From positions 102,445 to 166,444 of the forward strand of contig NZ_DOEH01000019.1 of NCBI RefSeq assembly GCF_003533305.1: 64,000 bases of DNA, in the 5' to 3' direction. This DNA comes from Providencia sp. Lineage in GTDB: Bacteria > Pseudomonadota > Gammaproteobacteria > Enterobacterales > Enterobacteriaceae. The notes below the pieces were generated by a model, which saw only the letters and a list, made by a program, of their open reading frames with translations, was not told where the DNA came from and did no database searches. The position numbers and the translations under genes are program-made. Position 1 is the stretch's first letter. Each line of letters starts with the position of its first letter. Shown piece after piece: positions 42,401-48,415 of this stretch.

Positions 42401-43578
42401 AAAAGTACATTTTCAGTTATTTTTAAACTGATTTTATTTATTTTTTTAAAACCACTCCCACTATTCCCATTTTTTTTAAATTCACTAACAGTTATATTAT
42501 AATCATTATCAAAAATAGGTATTTTATTTTTTTCAGCATTTATTTTAATGTGATCATCTAAATAAGAAAAAAAATCAATCTGTTTGTTAATCGTCGTAAC
42601 ACCACTATTAGGATCAAAAAATGAATATTCCCATGATTGATTTTTATTGTTATATTTTGCGCTAATAACAACCGCGTGGTTACCTAAAATCAATTGATAA
42701 TAGAGTGGTGTTTTATTTTTAGCTGTATGAGCAATAATGACGTCCTTAAATCTCTTTACTGTCGTTCCCTCTAATGTATTAAATGAATAATTCTGATGTA
42801 TATTATTCCCTTTAATACCTCGCTGGTTATTTGTTAGCTCTAACTTTAAATAATTATCTCTATTAATGCTTTCAGATATCGAGTCAATAAAAAAATGCGC
42901 ATCAGAGACCGAGTATTTACTTTCTAACAATAAATTCCCCCGTATAAATTTTTCTTTTAATTTTAAAAAAATAGGGTCAGAACTAGAAACTTCTCCTTCC
43001 TTTGTATTAAAAAAATCCTTATTAGCATATAATGCATTAATATATTCTTTAAATTTTATTTTTTGGGACTCATAAATATACTGATAATAAATTTTATTTT
43101 TTTCATTAACCTTCGTAGCTTTCTTTAAGTTTTTATCAATTATATCATTAAAATAATCACCAAACATTCTATTGTTAATTTTATCATAGGTTAGGCCATC
43201 AAAATAATCCCTATTTCTTAAAGAGTTATCACGAATTGCTTGGATTTTAATAAAATCATAAATATACTCATTCAATAGAACTTGGGCATGCATTTTCAAA
43301 GCGTCATATCTTGCTTTATCTATTGCAGATAAACCCACTCTATCATAACTAGTAATATCATATAAATAATTCAACTGCTGAATATAATCAGCACCTTTAT
43401 CGTCTATATTATAGATTAAAAATTCATTTGCCAACCCATAACAATAACCTGCTGATTTACTATGATTGATACCATACTCAGTCATAATATTGGTAAAGAA
43501 TGATTTGTTTTTAGGGGCATTAATATAATTATACAAATTATATTGCATGAAATTTATAGTGTAGTTATTACCTTTCAT
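33406..43578 (-). CDS. Giant multidomain RTX toxin with ExoY-like cyclase
   Basis: A single intact frame of 3390 codons. Domains seen in order: C58/YopT-like cysteine protease (about 36-340), nucleotidyl cyclase of the ExoY/CyaA/edema-factor family (about 520-900), C80 autoprocessing protease as in MARTX and clostridial toxins (about 984-1195), a degenerate second C80 (about 1282-1470), a degenerate C58-like segment (about 1720-1810), a hydrophobic TcdA/TcdB-like translocation region (about 1985-2185), and RTX repeat blocks within 2560-3270. I infer a secreted toxin that inserts into host membranes, delivers effectors, self-cleaves and makes cyclic nucleotides. It has no signal peptide, so type I secretion is likely, but no exporter or acyltransferase gene is nearby. 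Unlike classic MARTX it lacks the long N-terminal glycine-rich repeats. The ribosome site is weak (GGAT). Confidence 0.88.
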   Translation of the reverse strand: MKGNNYTINFMQYNLYNYINAPKNKSFFTNIMTEYGINHSKSAGYCYGLANEFLIYNIDDKGADYIQQLNYLYDITSYDRVGLSAIDKARYDALKMHAQVLLNEYIYDFIKIQAIRDNSLRNRDYFDGLTYDKINNRMFGDYFNDIIDKNLKKATKVNEKNKIYYQYIYESQKIKFKEYINALYANKDFFNTKEGEVSSSDPIFLKLKEKFIRGNLLLESKYSVSDAHFFIDSISESINRDNYLKLELTNNQRGIKGNNIHQNYSFNTLEGTTVKRFKDVIIAHTAKNKTPLYYQLILGNHAVVISAKYNNKNQSWEYSFFDPNSGVTTINKQIDFFSYLDDHIKINAEKNKIPIFDNDYNITVSEFKKNGNSGSGFKKINKISLKITENVLLAERKITYQQEGSKCKIIYKEFNPENCLLKIKVIVGSVEFIAYTDILDGQDLYTRIVNNPETISKIKKDVFISQDGYKIYSINKDFDIKTFENINKSHNNQNIARDYISVNLHLKPLSNNESKPITGIPENHQRAITQVANDYNIIIGMRPIDYKSTSLIASGLYSSKGLSIKGKSSDWGPHSGFIPILQQFAKKSARDEQEKYNDYVTQSIEQGHAKAVILEVTHERMNELLKYKVVEPLVDVSWGEYSSRTSAKVDNVSYHFVLKNITRGESKVWQVYHLSGNKINPFLVVGDPKTGKAMTADYDLFSVIFSVSELEHYVRVSEMPSWKEWKASVNYDELTNEQKKLYQTEAEYNKREGKDNGITNTKIKEINRDLNKKLGRPVGLELVHHGADDANPGSVMKDNFPITFFLPDKLKGKNKLSGTSQSIDTYFQMNSSGTVIINDVESLSNFQQLLINEGYRAPLNANWCEGEYADYFNPKRKISDSFINARREIQRKKSIPIVDQNFIEGKENQKGYIDNNFGKPIAKLDMGFGDIQLDEINTHNNGVLAGEQSSSIESLEHWSDPIDKYRKLQQQDAETVRKIKPTEYDYNVIVQIEGDEIAARATGNAFSKHPDDSMVIQYNMTNKQYKILHGDLQRIKKGKVRWITVGHGIYYGNNEPTLYAGKNAAEYVNSILYLQNKILKSKSPDKLVLLGCNLARGGPNENFVIKIIPLLAEYNVRIPVVAYNRMVSNIYLGNKLVMPIDGDSDSVSTDGYKFTYQYNTGSEQVRINGKSSVLYFINEVRRGEITLNQLNDYIEPDPMRVFRDLDTRTLDMDLLKKVIYNHDAYKLFVNELKRHKGNLPDDFYFTFNEKINELGIKETPIWKMVSSERILNRVSNITAQNISELTVIIRLTDDRKGLLQSERLAARDPHNTLIFQMDVENKKSILEYGSADLISLVEENKITNWVIIGDTDIIRKPTGKLASELLALKNKYPLINPENILYHSVGPAMITDAAEHKVFLMDLSANLKSHGMTSEVKSKYTHDYNHHLASVNNDTQSTSFLGGNSHQSLITLLEKISLKEVLIQDITKVEHPYLLNYFSDENGGVDIEKLKIAVSDPLINKRLNDILSQNKDFNTLSMNLLLESSLSNSYQQQAEYIHTLLIEIKNDLSLLNNLSENSKLLLSKIFPAGDGFNGVEFNKGKVLDLVTDDNKFILLSNNLKEFSSSNLVAEEAQLRRLSFSEVFKTYENNQAQRLKQFNQLLSYGYKVGLINHDIIRLVDQPRVIDQTLGGMYGIEFYFTGSDTARDIIERKAQLERIKFKGTLTSAERSLLIKMDEYSHYINTVVRENSILVVDQSLLNLFSTVSGSGNAIIFIKGKSATYTVMQVNRNGSHEISLFDPQGIQFSIKNRTSEGAQWKFQQKIKHYFNEDIQLADGKFIARGKNAGLEVMKNGNFRADFQVIDLDFKNIKKVLPSLQNQRESIIEQTAFSLPKNRWVTINGEKVSFVKLQQLGATIEGRTISLSDFDVGGQHKKIRFSPEKLSTYFTLMEGGKEDLSFIKVFHEQLKSADIYQLVERKANFAESGALKKQFKYLASNIDAQQDAVASSTLLKVRQAGNKLPKYHRIANHAGQVMGAAGAIQSLISAYAILAKLDNPDISVEESKELEKQFYLLVASAFFNYGDMIVQPMLLSIASSKGTSSLFRSRLAMGTVVIFNLIGMGIDAYQAYDSLSKLDSVTDPKQREDIIVNATFSIVGSVINGVTVIGVLVGSSTIPVIGLVVGGVLLVGGWVYNGIRAVENIKNIIDIDWDRELEEGIRGAFGLEPTLRSQQEMSNQHQINAFKNQDWDRDLILFESNIQHAGFGHHLSIVEKPISEPLQRYYLVDNHRNYFHGTFSTEKLGSGNIVFCFLRNGAPTFTAEEADFILQIELARNRGWFKRLKTLYKSYESIEPDYRKKIHFKREAKEIIDLKPIGRVSTNEHYSLNTSYKNPLFDEFKARHQVLDNNLSLPLDRQLKNSASEQINFYSTNTQFSVFGQRLISADERFFSENLVNNTYRTALHIESTFSQGISWNTANGNDVLIGKKSQKNSFQVLLGEKYFAGGDSDDLFFMRDCSVSSLMSRGGKLPTKYLDGQGGQDTVIIDSLPKNHQVLVDLNANTLNYQEQSSLIVIPAANLQAMENVVVRGNSDDTLQGNDAVNILDGGLGFDVLEGKGGDDLLILTQGRALGGDGNDSYRIRRFDWSEHVSDFYLTERYFDIKEKVVKTRRYHNPVYIQGNRIYQTEVMINEYNRSQSRVNLEYSLDEIIQIRLSGNNLVLTIKLADHVIGGQSFANVESEVSIVLENVFESDGDSKTLHHIYQLQTRDGWVMTTQQDKTRPHQYFSLSYIQEYDQLPAPEHKSVKIDELANCITINQSRCHIAPEWGWFTPIGRAEHLSYYGNDKNNLLPLIKSGSYIEISRGIDTYQIVQGKDEYGQIEFDFSKVKDSFTKSDSVNLLLPTENGYSLHMDGYEIYSINNSGKKQLDIKFTNVGEHLTEVVLLQDKHSNVFKVNLKEGFITPIKPVMESSDHADQIILPAGYISEEHVIDGGNGDDIIISRSLDSYVLLGGKGDDNIKASVGNNVLYGGAGINSVSGGLGDDLLLSSDGSDALMGGEGSDHYVIEGNQAGGVYIVDDAGHNHIHLVNFKNDPIKQSNEEYLLYSSAGGKIVKIKRPSDDSAANFSIHHYERLDEKFIASTGDGMTPLVNYLSKKLHEEKHFGELATWKPTEKLADTLKGLTVKPVMLTAGNDGRTLQPDSRRDNWFIDALSGNDEIIDMTEYGRVIKGGGGNDKLIATGGENVLYGGQGNDVLLAQGMHQDVLISLDGEDQLSADKGDDLYIISGHGEGDVTVTDFAGRNKLLLIGFERNDTDGNQLSATVTETKYESKSGRVVTLRHNNHLNKVANVTEVNYLNDHRLLSKQNIDQTVERLIQLLAEQRIAYESNLDSTIKNGNYRKNWGAAQITEHFLSNLK
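33784..34026 (-). repeat. RTX calcium-binding repeats, block 3
   Basis: Residues about 3185-3265, with LSGNDEII, GGGGNDKL, GGQGNDVL and DKGDDLYII units, ending about 125 residues before the C-terminus, where type I secretion signals usually lie. Confidence 0.88.
34459..34692 (-). repeat. RTX calcium-binding repeats, block 2
   Basis: Residues about 2963-3040, with GGNGDDII, GGKGDDNI, GGAGINSV, GGLGDDLL and GGEGSDHY units in register. Confidence 0.9.
35734..35901 (-). repeat. RTX calcium-binding repeats, block 1
   Basis: Residues about 2560-2615: RGNSDDTLQGNDAVN, DGGLGFDVLEGKGGDDLLIL and LGGDGNDSY follow the GGxGxDxLx nonapeptide pattern of hemolysin-type secreted proteins. Confidence 0.85.
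37024..37626 (-). other. Toxin domain: hydrophobic translocation region
   Basis: Residues about 1985-2185. Four hydrophobic stretches (about 2008-2032, 2048-2073, 2085-2105 and 2128-2172, the last rich in Gly and Val) follow the helix KVRQAGNKLPKYHRIANHAG. Position after a C80 protease and before repeats is that of the TcdA/TcdB pore-forming region. Confidence 0.62.
38149..38421 (-). other. Toxin domain: degenerate C58-like segment
   Basis: Residues about 1720-1810. TYTVMQV-NRNG-HEISLFDPQG resembles HAVVISAKYNN-EYSFFDPNSG of the N-terminal C58 domain, with the Asp kept (Asp1778) but the His position occupied by Tyr/Thr. No Cys equivalent is evident. This is a tentative call. Confidence 0.4.
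39169..39735 (-). other. Toxin domain: degenerate second C80-like copy
   Basis: Residues about 1282-1470. The layout repeats the first C80: ELTVIIRL at the first strand, DPHNTLIFQMDVENK as its KHPDDSMVIQYNMTNK counterpart, and NWVIIGDTD where the active copy has RWITVGHG, so His becomes Asp1350. ILYHSVGPAM replaces LVLLGCNLAR, so Cys becomes Val1385. It should be catalytically dead. Confidence 0.65.
39994..40629 (-). other. Toxin domain: C80 autoprocessing cysteine protease
   Basis: Residues about 984-1195. His1047 in WITVGHG and Cys1092 in LVLLGCNLARGG match the catalytic pair of MARTX and TcdA/TcdB protease domains, which are switched on by host inositol hexakisphosphate. EYDYNVIVQIEGDE at the start and GKSSVLYFINEVRRGE at the end fit the domain limits. 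Confidence 0.88.
40879..42021 (-). other. Toxin domain: ExoY/edema-factor nucleotidyl cyclase
   Basis: Residues about 520-900. Motifs in family order: IGMRP, then SKGLSIKGKSSDWGP with Lys560 and Lys567; TADYDLF with Asp697 and Asp699 (metal binding); and HHGADDAN, where His785 and Asn791 are spaced exactly as the His577-Asn583 pair of anthrax edema factor. No catalytic residue appears lost. Members need a eukaryotic activator (calmodulin or actin); which nucleotide is cyclised cannot be read from sequence. Confidence 0.92.
42559..43473 (-). other. Toxin domain: C58/YopT-like cysteine protease
   Basis: Residues about 36-340. Cys46 in AGYCYGLANEF fits the C58 pattern of Cys followed by GL. His301 in GNHAVVIS and Asp322 in FFDPNSG complete a Cys-His-Asp order and the strand context of YopT-type peptidases. 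The long helical insert between Cys and His (about 255 residues) is larger than in YopT. Family call by motif only. Confidence 0.6.
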
Positions 43579-43692
43579 TTATTAATTATCCATAGTTGTT
43601 ATTTAACATAAAAAAAATAACAAAACCAATAATTTTATTCTATAAACAAAATTAAATTAGGAGTAAATTTATCTACACTCATAAAAATAAAA
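43579..43692 (-). promoter_or_regulatory. Presumed promoter region of the toxin gene
   Basis: Very AT-rich spacer between the gloC terminator and the toxin ATG. On the minus strand TATAGAAT is a possible -10. Because a terminator separates it from gloC, the toxin probably has its own promoter here. No operator was recognised. Confidence 0.4.
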
Positions 43693-43712
43693 ATGCCTCA
43701 TTAATGAGGCAT
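43686..43712 (-). terminator. gloC terminator
   Basis: The 20-base perfect palindrome at 43693-43712 (ATGCCTCATT and its complement) is followed on the minus strand by TTTTTATTTTTAT, so it ends the mepK-gloC transcript before the toxin gene. Confidence 0.85.
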
Positions 43713-43745
43713 AAATAAATAATATAATAAATTAAGTTAAATTAA

Positions 43746-44393
43746 TTACCAAACGGGCTGTTCATCTTGCAAAAACGGATTGGTCTGACGCTCATGTCCT
43801 AAATTAGACATTGGGCCGTGACCCGGAATGAATTGATAATCATCACCGAGCGGCAATACCTTGTTTTTAATCGAGGAGATTAGATCTTGATGGTTGCCGC
43901 GAGGAAAGTCACTGCGTCCAACGCCGCCTTTAAATAAGACATCACCCATGGATATCAGTTTATCTGCGTGATTGACAAAAATAATGTGTCCTGGTGTATG
44001 CCCCGGACAGTGCAACACATCAAAGCTGATATCACCACAGGTTATCTTATCACCTTCTTCTAACCAATAATCTGGTGTGAAGTCTGGGCAATCGCCAATA
44101 TAAAACATCGCATTTTGTTCGGCTAAGTTTTCAATCCAGAAAGCATCTTCTTTCTGTGGCCCATGAATGGGAACTGAGAAATGTTTTGAAAGTGTAGCTG
44201 AAGCACCGATGTGATCGGAATGACCGTGGGTTAATAGAATTTTAGTCAACTTCAATCCACGGCTTTCAATTGCAGAAATTAATTTTTCTGCCTCACCGCC
44301 GGGATCGACAATGACAGCTTCCATTGAATTTTCATCCCAAATAACATGGCAATTTTGCATAAAGGGTGTTACTGGGATAATAGTATATTTCAT
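43746..44393 (-). CDS. gloC: Hydroxyacylglutathione hydrolase GloC
   Basis: Metallo-beta-lactamase-fold glyoxalase II (formerly YcbL) that hydrolyses S-lactoylglutathione, the last step of methylglyoxal detoxification; methylglyoxal is the product of mgsA at the other end of the window. It has 215 residues, as in E. coli. The metal site [10 protein letters not shown], then [25 protein letters not shown] and a C-terminal FIPGHGP supply the zinc ligands. It lies about 40 bases after mepK and is probably co-transcribed with it. Confidence 0.95.
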   Translation of the reverse strand: MKYTIIPVTPFMQNCHVIWDENSMEAVIVDPGGEAEKLISAIESRGLKLTKILLTHGHSDHIGASATLSKHFSVPIHGPQKEDAFWIENLAEQNAMFYIGDCPDFTPDYWLEEGDKITCGDISFDVLHCPGHTPGHIIFVNHADKLISMGDVLFKGGVGRSDFPRGNHQDLISSIKNKVLPLGDDYQFIPGHGPMSNLGHERQTNPFLQDEQPVW

Positions 44394-44432
44394 CGAGCAA
44401 TTACTCCGTAATCTGTGTCACCTATGCACAGA

Positions 44433-44981
44433 TTACCATGTTCTTGCCGGTCCTGTATCGATATGTACGAAATTGCTTCTTGGATAATAACCTACACCGC
44501 CAGCTTTCATTTTTAACGCTGCTTTACGGATGTTACTTAGCTGTAAACCTTCAATATGAAAATCCATTGCTTGACCACGGGTATGATAGCTTTTTTTCGC
44601 TACACCAGAGCCTTTTTTACGTAATGAATTATTGGTTTCCAATGAGCGATATCCAGAAATTAACTGAACCGGTTTATTAGTTCCCATCAACATCTGTAAT
44701 AAATAAATTTGATCGAACAGCTTAGGGTCGATAGTTTTCACTTTATCGCAACGGTAATCACGAAACATGTGATTCAAACGCGCAAGCTCAGATTTGTTAT
44801 AACTGCGGCCATTGAAAAATTCAGTTTTTAAAAATTCGCCAGTATTGAGATTTTCAAATCGTAGAATTCTTGGTCGTGGTGTCGTCATGGCAGCAAATAC
44901 ATGGCTAGGTAATAAGCTGAGGCCGATAGTAGCCGCACCAATTCCCAACCACTTCCTGCGGTTTTGGTCAATTATATCCAT
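44433..44981 (-). CDS. mepK: Murein endopeptidase MepK
   Basis: Peptidoglycan hydrolase (formerly YcbK) of the peptidase M15 fold that cleaves mDap-mDap 3-3 crosslinks. It has 182 residues, as in E. coli. The N-terminus NRRKWLGIGAATIGLSLL is a twin-arginine (Tat) signal, cut near VFA. The zinc site HTRGQAMDFHIEG and the final NFVHIDTGPARTW are intact. It lies next to ldtD, whose product makes the 3-3 crosslinks that MepK cuts, the same arrangement as in E. coli. Confidence 0.95.
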   Translation of the reverse strand: MDIIDQNRRKWLGIGAATIGLSLLPSHVFAAMTTPRPRILRFENLNTGEFLKTEFFNGRSYNKSELARLNHMFRDYRCDKVKTIDPKLFDQIYLLQMLMGTNKPVQLISGYRSLETNNSLRKKGSGVAKKSYHTRGQAMDFHIEGLQLSNIRKAALKMKAGGVGYYPRSNFVHIDTGPARTW

Positions 44982-45285
44982 AGGTGATAACTCGGGTCTT
45001 CGTTATTTAAAAAGAAACATCAGAACTGATTCAGTTTAGCAAATGATATTTAGCTTTAATGTATAATTATGTAAATTAATGCATAAAATAAACAAATTTT
45101 ATGTCATTTACGCTAAAAGGTGAGTTTTATCACTAAAAACCATTCAATGATAATTTAGCTGCACGTCTCAACTTGTGAACTTAGCTTAAAGAATAAAAAA
45201 TATTGAGCAATGGAATTGATGTGAATAGTTATGAATTGCGCTGAATATTCAGGGAAGTTACCTTCCCTGAATAAAAAGAAATGGA
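44982..45285. other. Intergenic region between ldtD and mepK
   Basis: A 304-base gap without a gene. A 10-base inverted repeat TTCAGGGAAG / CTTCCCTGAA at 45248-45271 follows the ldtD stop; it lacks a T-run on the minus strand and may only protect the 3' end. The rest should contain the mepK promoter. Confidence 0.5.
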
Positions 45286-47013
45286 TTAGCGCAGAATACT
45301 TTTTATAGCTGGCAAATATTTTTCCGTACCATCAATGCTCTTATCATATTGATAAATATCAGCACGATATTGCGCTTGTTGATCTTTATCCACCCAAGCC
45401 GTTTGATAATACAAATAAACAGGGATTCTATCCGGTATATTCACATAACGCGTTGAGCCTTCTTTTAACGCACCATCAATACGCTTTTGCTCCCAACCCG
45501 CATCACCAAGCAGAATTGTCGCTAATTCACTGGCTTTATTCACGCGCACACAACCTGAACTTATTGCCCTCGCATTACGATTAAATAAGCTATGGTTTGG
45601 CGTATCATGTAAATAAATCGCATCCGAGCTTGGCATATTAAATTTATAGCGGCCTAAAGAGTTTGTTGGTCCCGGTGCTTGTCTGACTCTATATGGAAAA
45701 TTCGCGGGTGTAATATTTTCCCAATCAATAGAGTAAGGGTCGATTTCAAATGAATCCTGTCCCCATCCTGAGTAGACCGTATAACCTCTGCGGCTAAAAT
45801 AGCTAGGATCTTGCTTCCCTTTTGGCGCGATATCTTTACGTGCCATACTAGTTGGCACACTCCAAGGCGGGTTAATCACCACATTATTTAAAGCGCTGCT
45901 CATAATCGGTGTTTTACGATCCGCGCGTCCGACAATCACTTTAGAGTCTAAAATGACCTCATCGTTTAAATAAAAATCTAGCGAGTAACCGGGAATATTG
46001 ACTAAAATACCAGTGCCATTACTTGCTGGTATAATACGTAAACGTTGAATATTTAATGCCATCAAGGCGGCTTTTTGTTTTGGTTTCATATTCAACCAAA
46101 CTTTAGAGCCTTTACCCACCACACCATCAGCATCTAAGCCATATTGTAATTGGAATTTTTTTACGGCTTCAACAAGTTCATTGCTATATAAACGAGCCGC
46201 TGCCGTCGCTTTGGCGATTTCCTCTGGCGAAGCTGACGCATCAACTTCTGTGGAAATAGCACTGCTATCGAGCAATCCATCACGATATAAGATTTCTCTC
46301 AAGGTAATAACATCATCACTTGATTGCCCAGGCTTTAATGATGTCGTGCTGGTAATTTCGAGCGCATCTTCAGTCATGGCGAGCTGTTTAAGCATTTCTT
46401 CGCGCATCGGCTGGTACAGCGGATGATTAATTGCTTGGGACTTAACCCACGCTCCTAACCTATTTTCAGAAGCCGCATCGAGCCAAGGTTTCATTTGCGG
46501 TGCTGTTGGCGCTATTATTTTATATGGACGACTAGTATATAACCAATATTGGCCACTTGCCTCAACAGAAGATAGGTATTGTATATAGCCCATCATGGCA
46601 TCAGATAAAATGACATCTCGGCCTAATTCACTTAATTGGCTATCTTCAAGTAACAACAACCACTCACTAAACTGAGGTTGCACCCCTGAAAGTGAAAGTT
46701 CAGCTAATTGTCGTTGAAATTGTTCGATAGCCGTTTCATCTTGCCACAACAACTTCATTTGCCGATCGGCATATATTTTAGCCAGTTGTGTGGTAAAAAT
46801 AGGTTTAACATCAGCCGGTAATGACGATGTTATCTTTACCAAACTTTCTGCTGGTGTAACCGTGACCACTTGATTCAATTCAACAACTTGTGGCTGCTGC
46901 ATTTCCGTCGTATTTAACTGCATATTTTCTTGTTCTGAAAATGCAGGAAATTGTAATGTCATCAGCCCACAGATTATCGAGACTTGCAGAGCTTTCACTC
47001 TTCTCTTTGCCAT
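45286..47013 (-). CDS. ldtD: L,D-transpeptidase LdtD
   Basis: Periplasmic L,D-transpeptidase (formerly YcbB) making 3-3 crosslinks in peptidoglycan, which gives beta-lactam bypass and envelope-stress rescue in E. coli. It has 575 residues (615 in E. coli); the shortening is N-terminal. A signal peptide is cut near PAFS, and a peptidoglycan-binding repeat is seen at about 240-310 (YGLDADGVVGKGSKVWL). The YkuD catalytic domain ends with HDTPNHSLF and SSGCVRV, with Cys488 as nucleophile. The start follows AAGGTGG. It is upstream of mepK on the same strand. Confidence 0.95.
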   Translation of the reverse strand: MAKRRVKALQVSIICGLMTLQFPAFSEQENMQLNTTEMQQPQVVELNQVVTVTPAESLVKITSSLPADVKPIFTTQLAKIYADRQMKLLWQDETAIEQFQRQLAELSLSGVQPQFSEWLLLLEDSQLSELGRDVILSDAMMGYIQYLSSVEASGQYWLYTSRPYKIIAPTAPQMKPWLDAASENRLGAWVKSQAINHPLYQPMREEMLKQLAMTEDALEITSTTSLKPGQSSDDVITLREILYRDGLLDSSAISTEVDASASPEEIAKATAAARLYSNELVEAVKKFQLQYGLDADGVVGKGSKVWLNMKPKQKAALMALNIQRLRIIPASNGTGILVNIPGYSLDFYLNDEVILDSKVIVGRADRKTPIMSSALNNVVINPPWSVPTSMARKDIAPKGKQDPSYFSRRGYTVYSGWGQDSFEIDPYSIDWENITPANFPYRVRQAPGPTNSLGRYKFNMPSSDAIYLHDTPNHSLFNRNARAISSGCVRVNKASELATILLGDAGWEQKRIDGALKEGSTRYVNIPDRIPVYLYYQTAWVDKDQQAQYRADIYQYDKSIDGTEKYLPAIKSILR

Positions 47014-47314
47014 ACATCCACCTTAAGTTACTACATGGATAACAATAGTTTTTATTATAGTTGCAAATTTATTGTATTTAATTTGAAAACGAATGTTATA
47101 GGAATAGACTAATTTTGTCTTTATTGAAAGACAAAATAGCATTAAGAATGGAAATAAATAAGAATTTAACTAATGAATAAGATCATTTTCAGTTTAAATC
47201 GACTAAAAATATCTGAATACTGAATATTGATGACTTTTATTATTTAATTTTCGGTATTTAATATAAAAATAGCTAAAGGCAATAAATACCTTTAGCTATT
47301 GATATTAAACAATT
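47014..47314. other. Intergenic region upstream of ldtD
   Basis: A 301-base AT-rich gap between the aphA stop and ldtD start. It should hold the ldtD promoter; I see no gene and no clear Cpx box. Confidence 0.5.
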
Positions 47315-48028
47315 TTAATATTCTGAGTTGATAACAACTTCTTCACCAAACTGACCTGCTTTTGGCAATGGCTGGTAAGATGAGTTTGCCGCTCTTAACA
47401 CACGAATTCCACGGATATTTAATTCTTTTGCTGCTGCGATATCTGCATCCGCATCACCATAATAAATAGTCAGCTTGTGATCACGCATCCAGCTGACTTT
47501 ATTATTTTGTCCTGGCTCATCACCGGCAAAAATAACAGGTTGCATTTTATCTGCAGGGATAGCTAAACCTTCTTGTACGTATTTAGTCACAGTTTCGGTT
47601 TTAGTTTTTGTACGACCTGTAATGAAGTAAACAGTGTCGCCTCTCGCTAGGTGCATTTTAACTAAATCTACACCTACTTGTTTAGGCATACTGAATTGAT
47701 CCCACTCGTTATTCATTTTTTCCCAGAACTGAGGATTTTTCAGATAGCTATAATCATTTGGTGAAAATTCAATTTTTCCGCGATAAAAACCTGGGCTTGA
47801 AAATAAAACAGTATCGTCGATATCAAATCCGACCGCCATTGGCGCTTTACCATCTAAACTTTTTTTAATTTGTTCAATTGAAACCCAATTTACTGGCTGC
47901 TGTTGCGCTAATTCAATAACAGTAACACCGGGACTAACCGTTGCTGGCATTGGGATCTTAGCTTGAGATGCAGCTGAAAAGCTGAACGCTAAAGCAATGG
48001 CGCTCAACGTTAGGGTAATTTTTTTCAT
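47315..48028 (-). CDS. aphA: Class B acid phosphatase AphA
   Basis: Secreted, periplasmic nonspecific acid phosphatase/phosphotransferase of class B (DDDD superfamily). It has 237 residues from the ATG at 48028, matching E. coli. The frame is open 13 codons further, but AAGGATT precedes MKKITLTL, a clean signal peptide cut after ASQA. The nucleophile motif is [12 protein letters not shown] (DxDxT), with ITGRT and YGDADADI completing the metal site. In E. coli aphA lies elsewhere, so this placement between ldtD and mukB is a local difference. Confidence 0.94.
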   Translation of the reverse strand: MKKITLTLSAIALAFSFSAASQAKIPMPATVSPGVTVIELAQQQPVNWVSIEQIKKSLDGKAPMAVGFDIDDTVLFSSPGFYRGKIEFSPNDYSYLKNPQFWEKMNNEWDQFSMPKQVGVDLVKMHLARGDTVYFITGRTKTKTETVTKYVQEGLAIPADKMQPVIFAGDEPGQNNKVSWMRDHKLTIYYGDADADIAAAKELNIRGIRVLRAANSSYQPLPKAGQFGEEVVINSEY

Positions 48029-48415
48029 CTTTAATCCTTGTTTAAGTTTATCCCGCCAATTAACCATTCTTTACTTTTATGGATAAACGAGTTGGTATCA
48101 ATACAAACAAATACTGCATATCACTTATATTTATGAGGGTAATAAATAAATAGAGCAGCAAATACTGTGAAGTTAAATCACAAGTGCAATGATGATATGA
48201 GTTTTTATTACATTAAAATGAGACTAATATCTCATTAACGCTATCTATTATCGACTGGTATGATAATTATGTGACCCATGCAATTATTTTGTGCCACAAA
48301 ATATTCATCGTCTTCATCGTCTTCATCGACATAATTTTTAAATAATAATAAAAAACCGACACGGTTTTACCCTATGTCGGTTAGTTTCAAACTGACGGCT
48401 GATATAAATGCGTCG
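48029..48415. other. Intergenic region between mukB and aphA
   Basis: A 387-base gap without a gene. It contains the mukB terminator, three 9-base units TTCATCGTC/TTCATCGTC/TTCATCGAC at 48304-48330, and presumably the aphA promoter. Confidence 0.55.
48346..48382 (-). terminator. mukFEB operon terminator
   Basis: On the minus strand AACCGACA, a 13-base loop, TGTCGGTT and a T-run form a Rho-independent terminator 34 bases past mukB. Confidence 0.88.

Noticed and set aside
33317..43745. Mobile-element borders around the toxin (IS ends, att repeats, integrase, tRNA)
   Set aside because: No terminal inverted repeats, target duplications, transposase or integrase frames, or tRNA sequences were visible at either edge.
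45248..45271. Rho-independent terminator of ldtD
   Set aside because: The stem is good but on the minus strand no T-run follows, so it is only noted as a hairpin in the intergenic entry.
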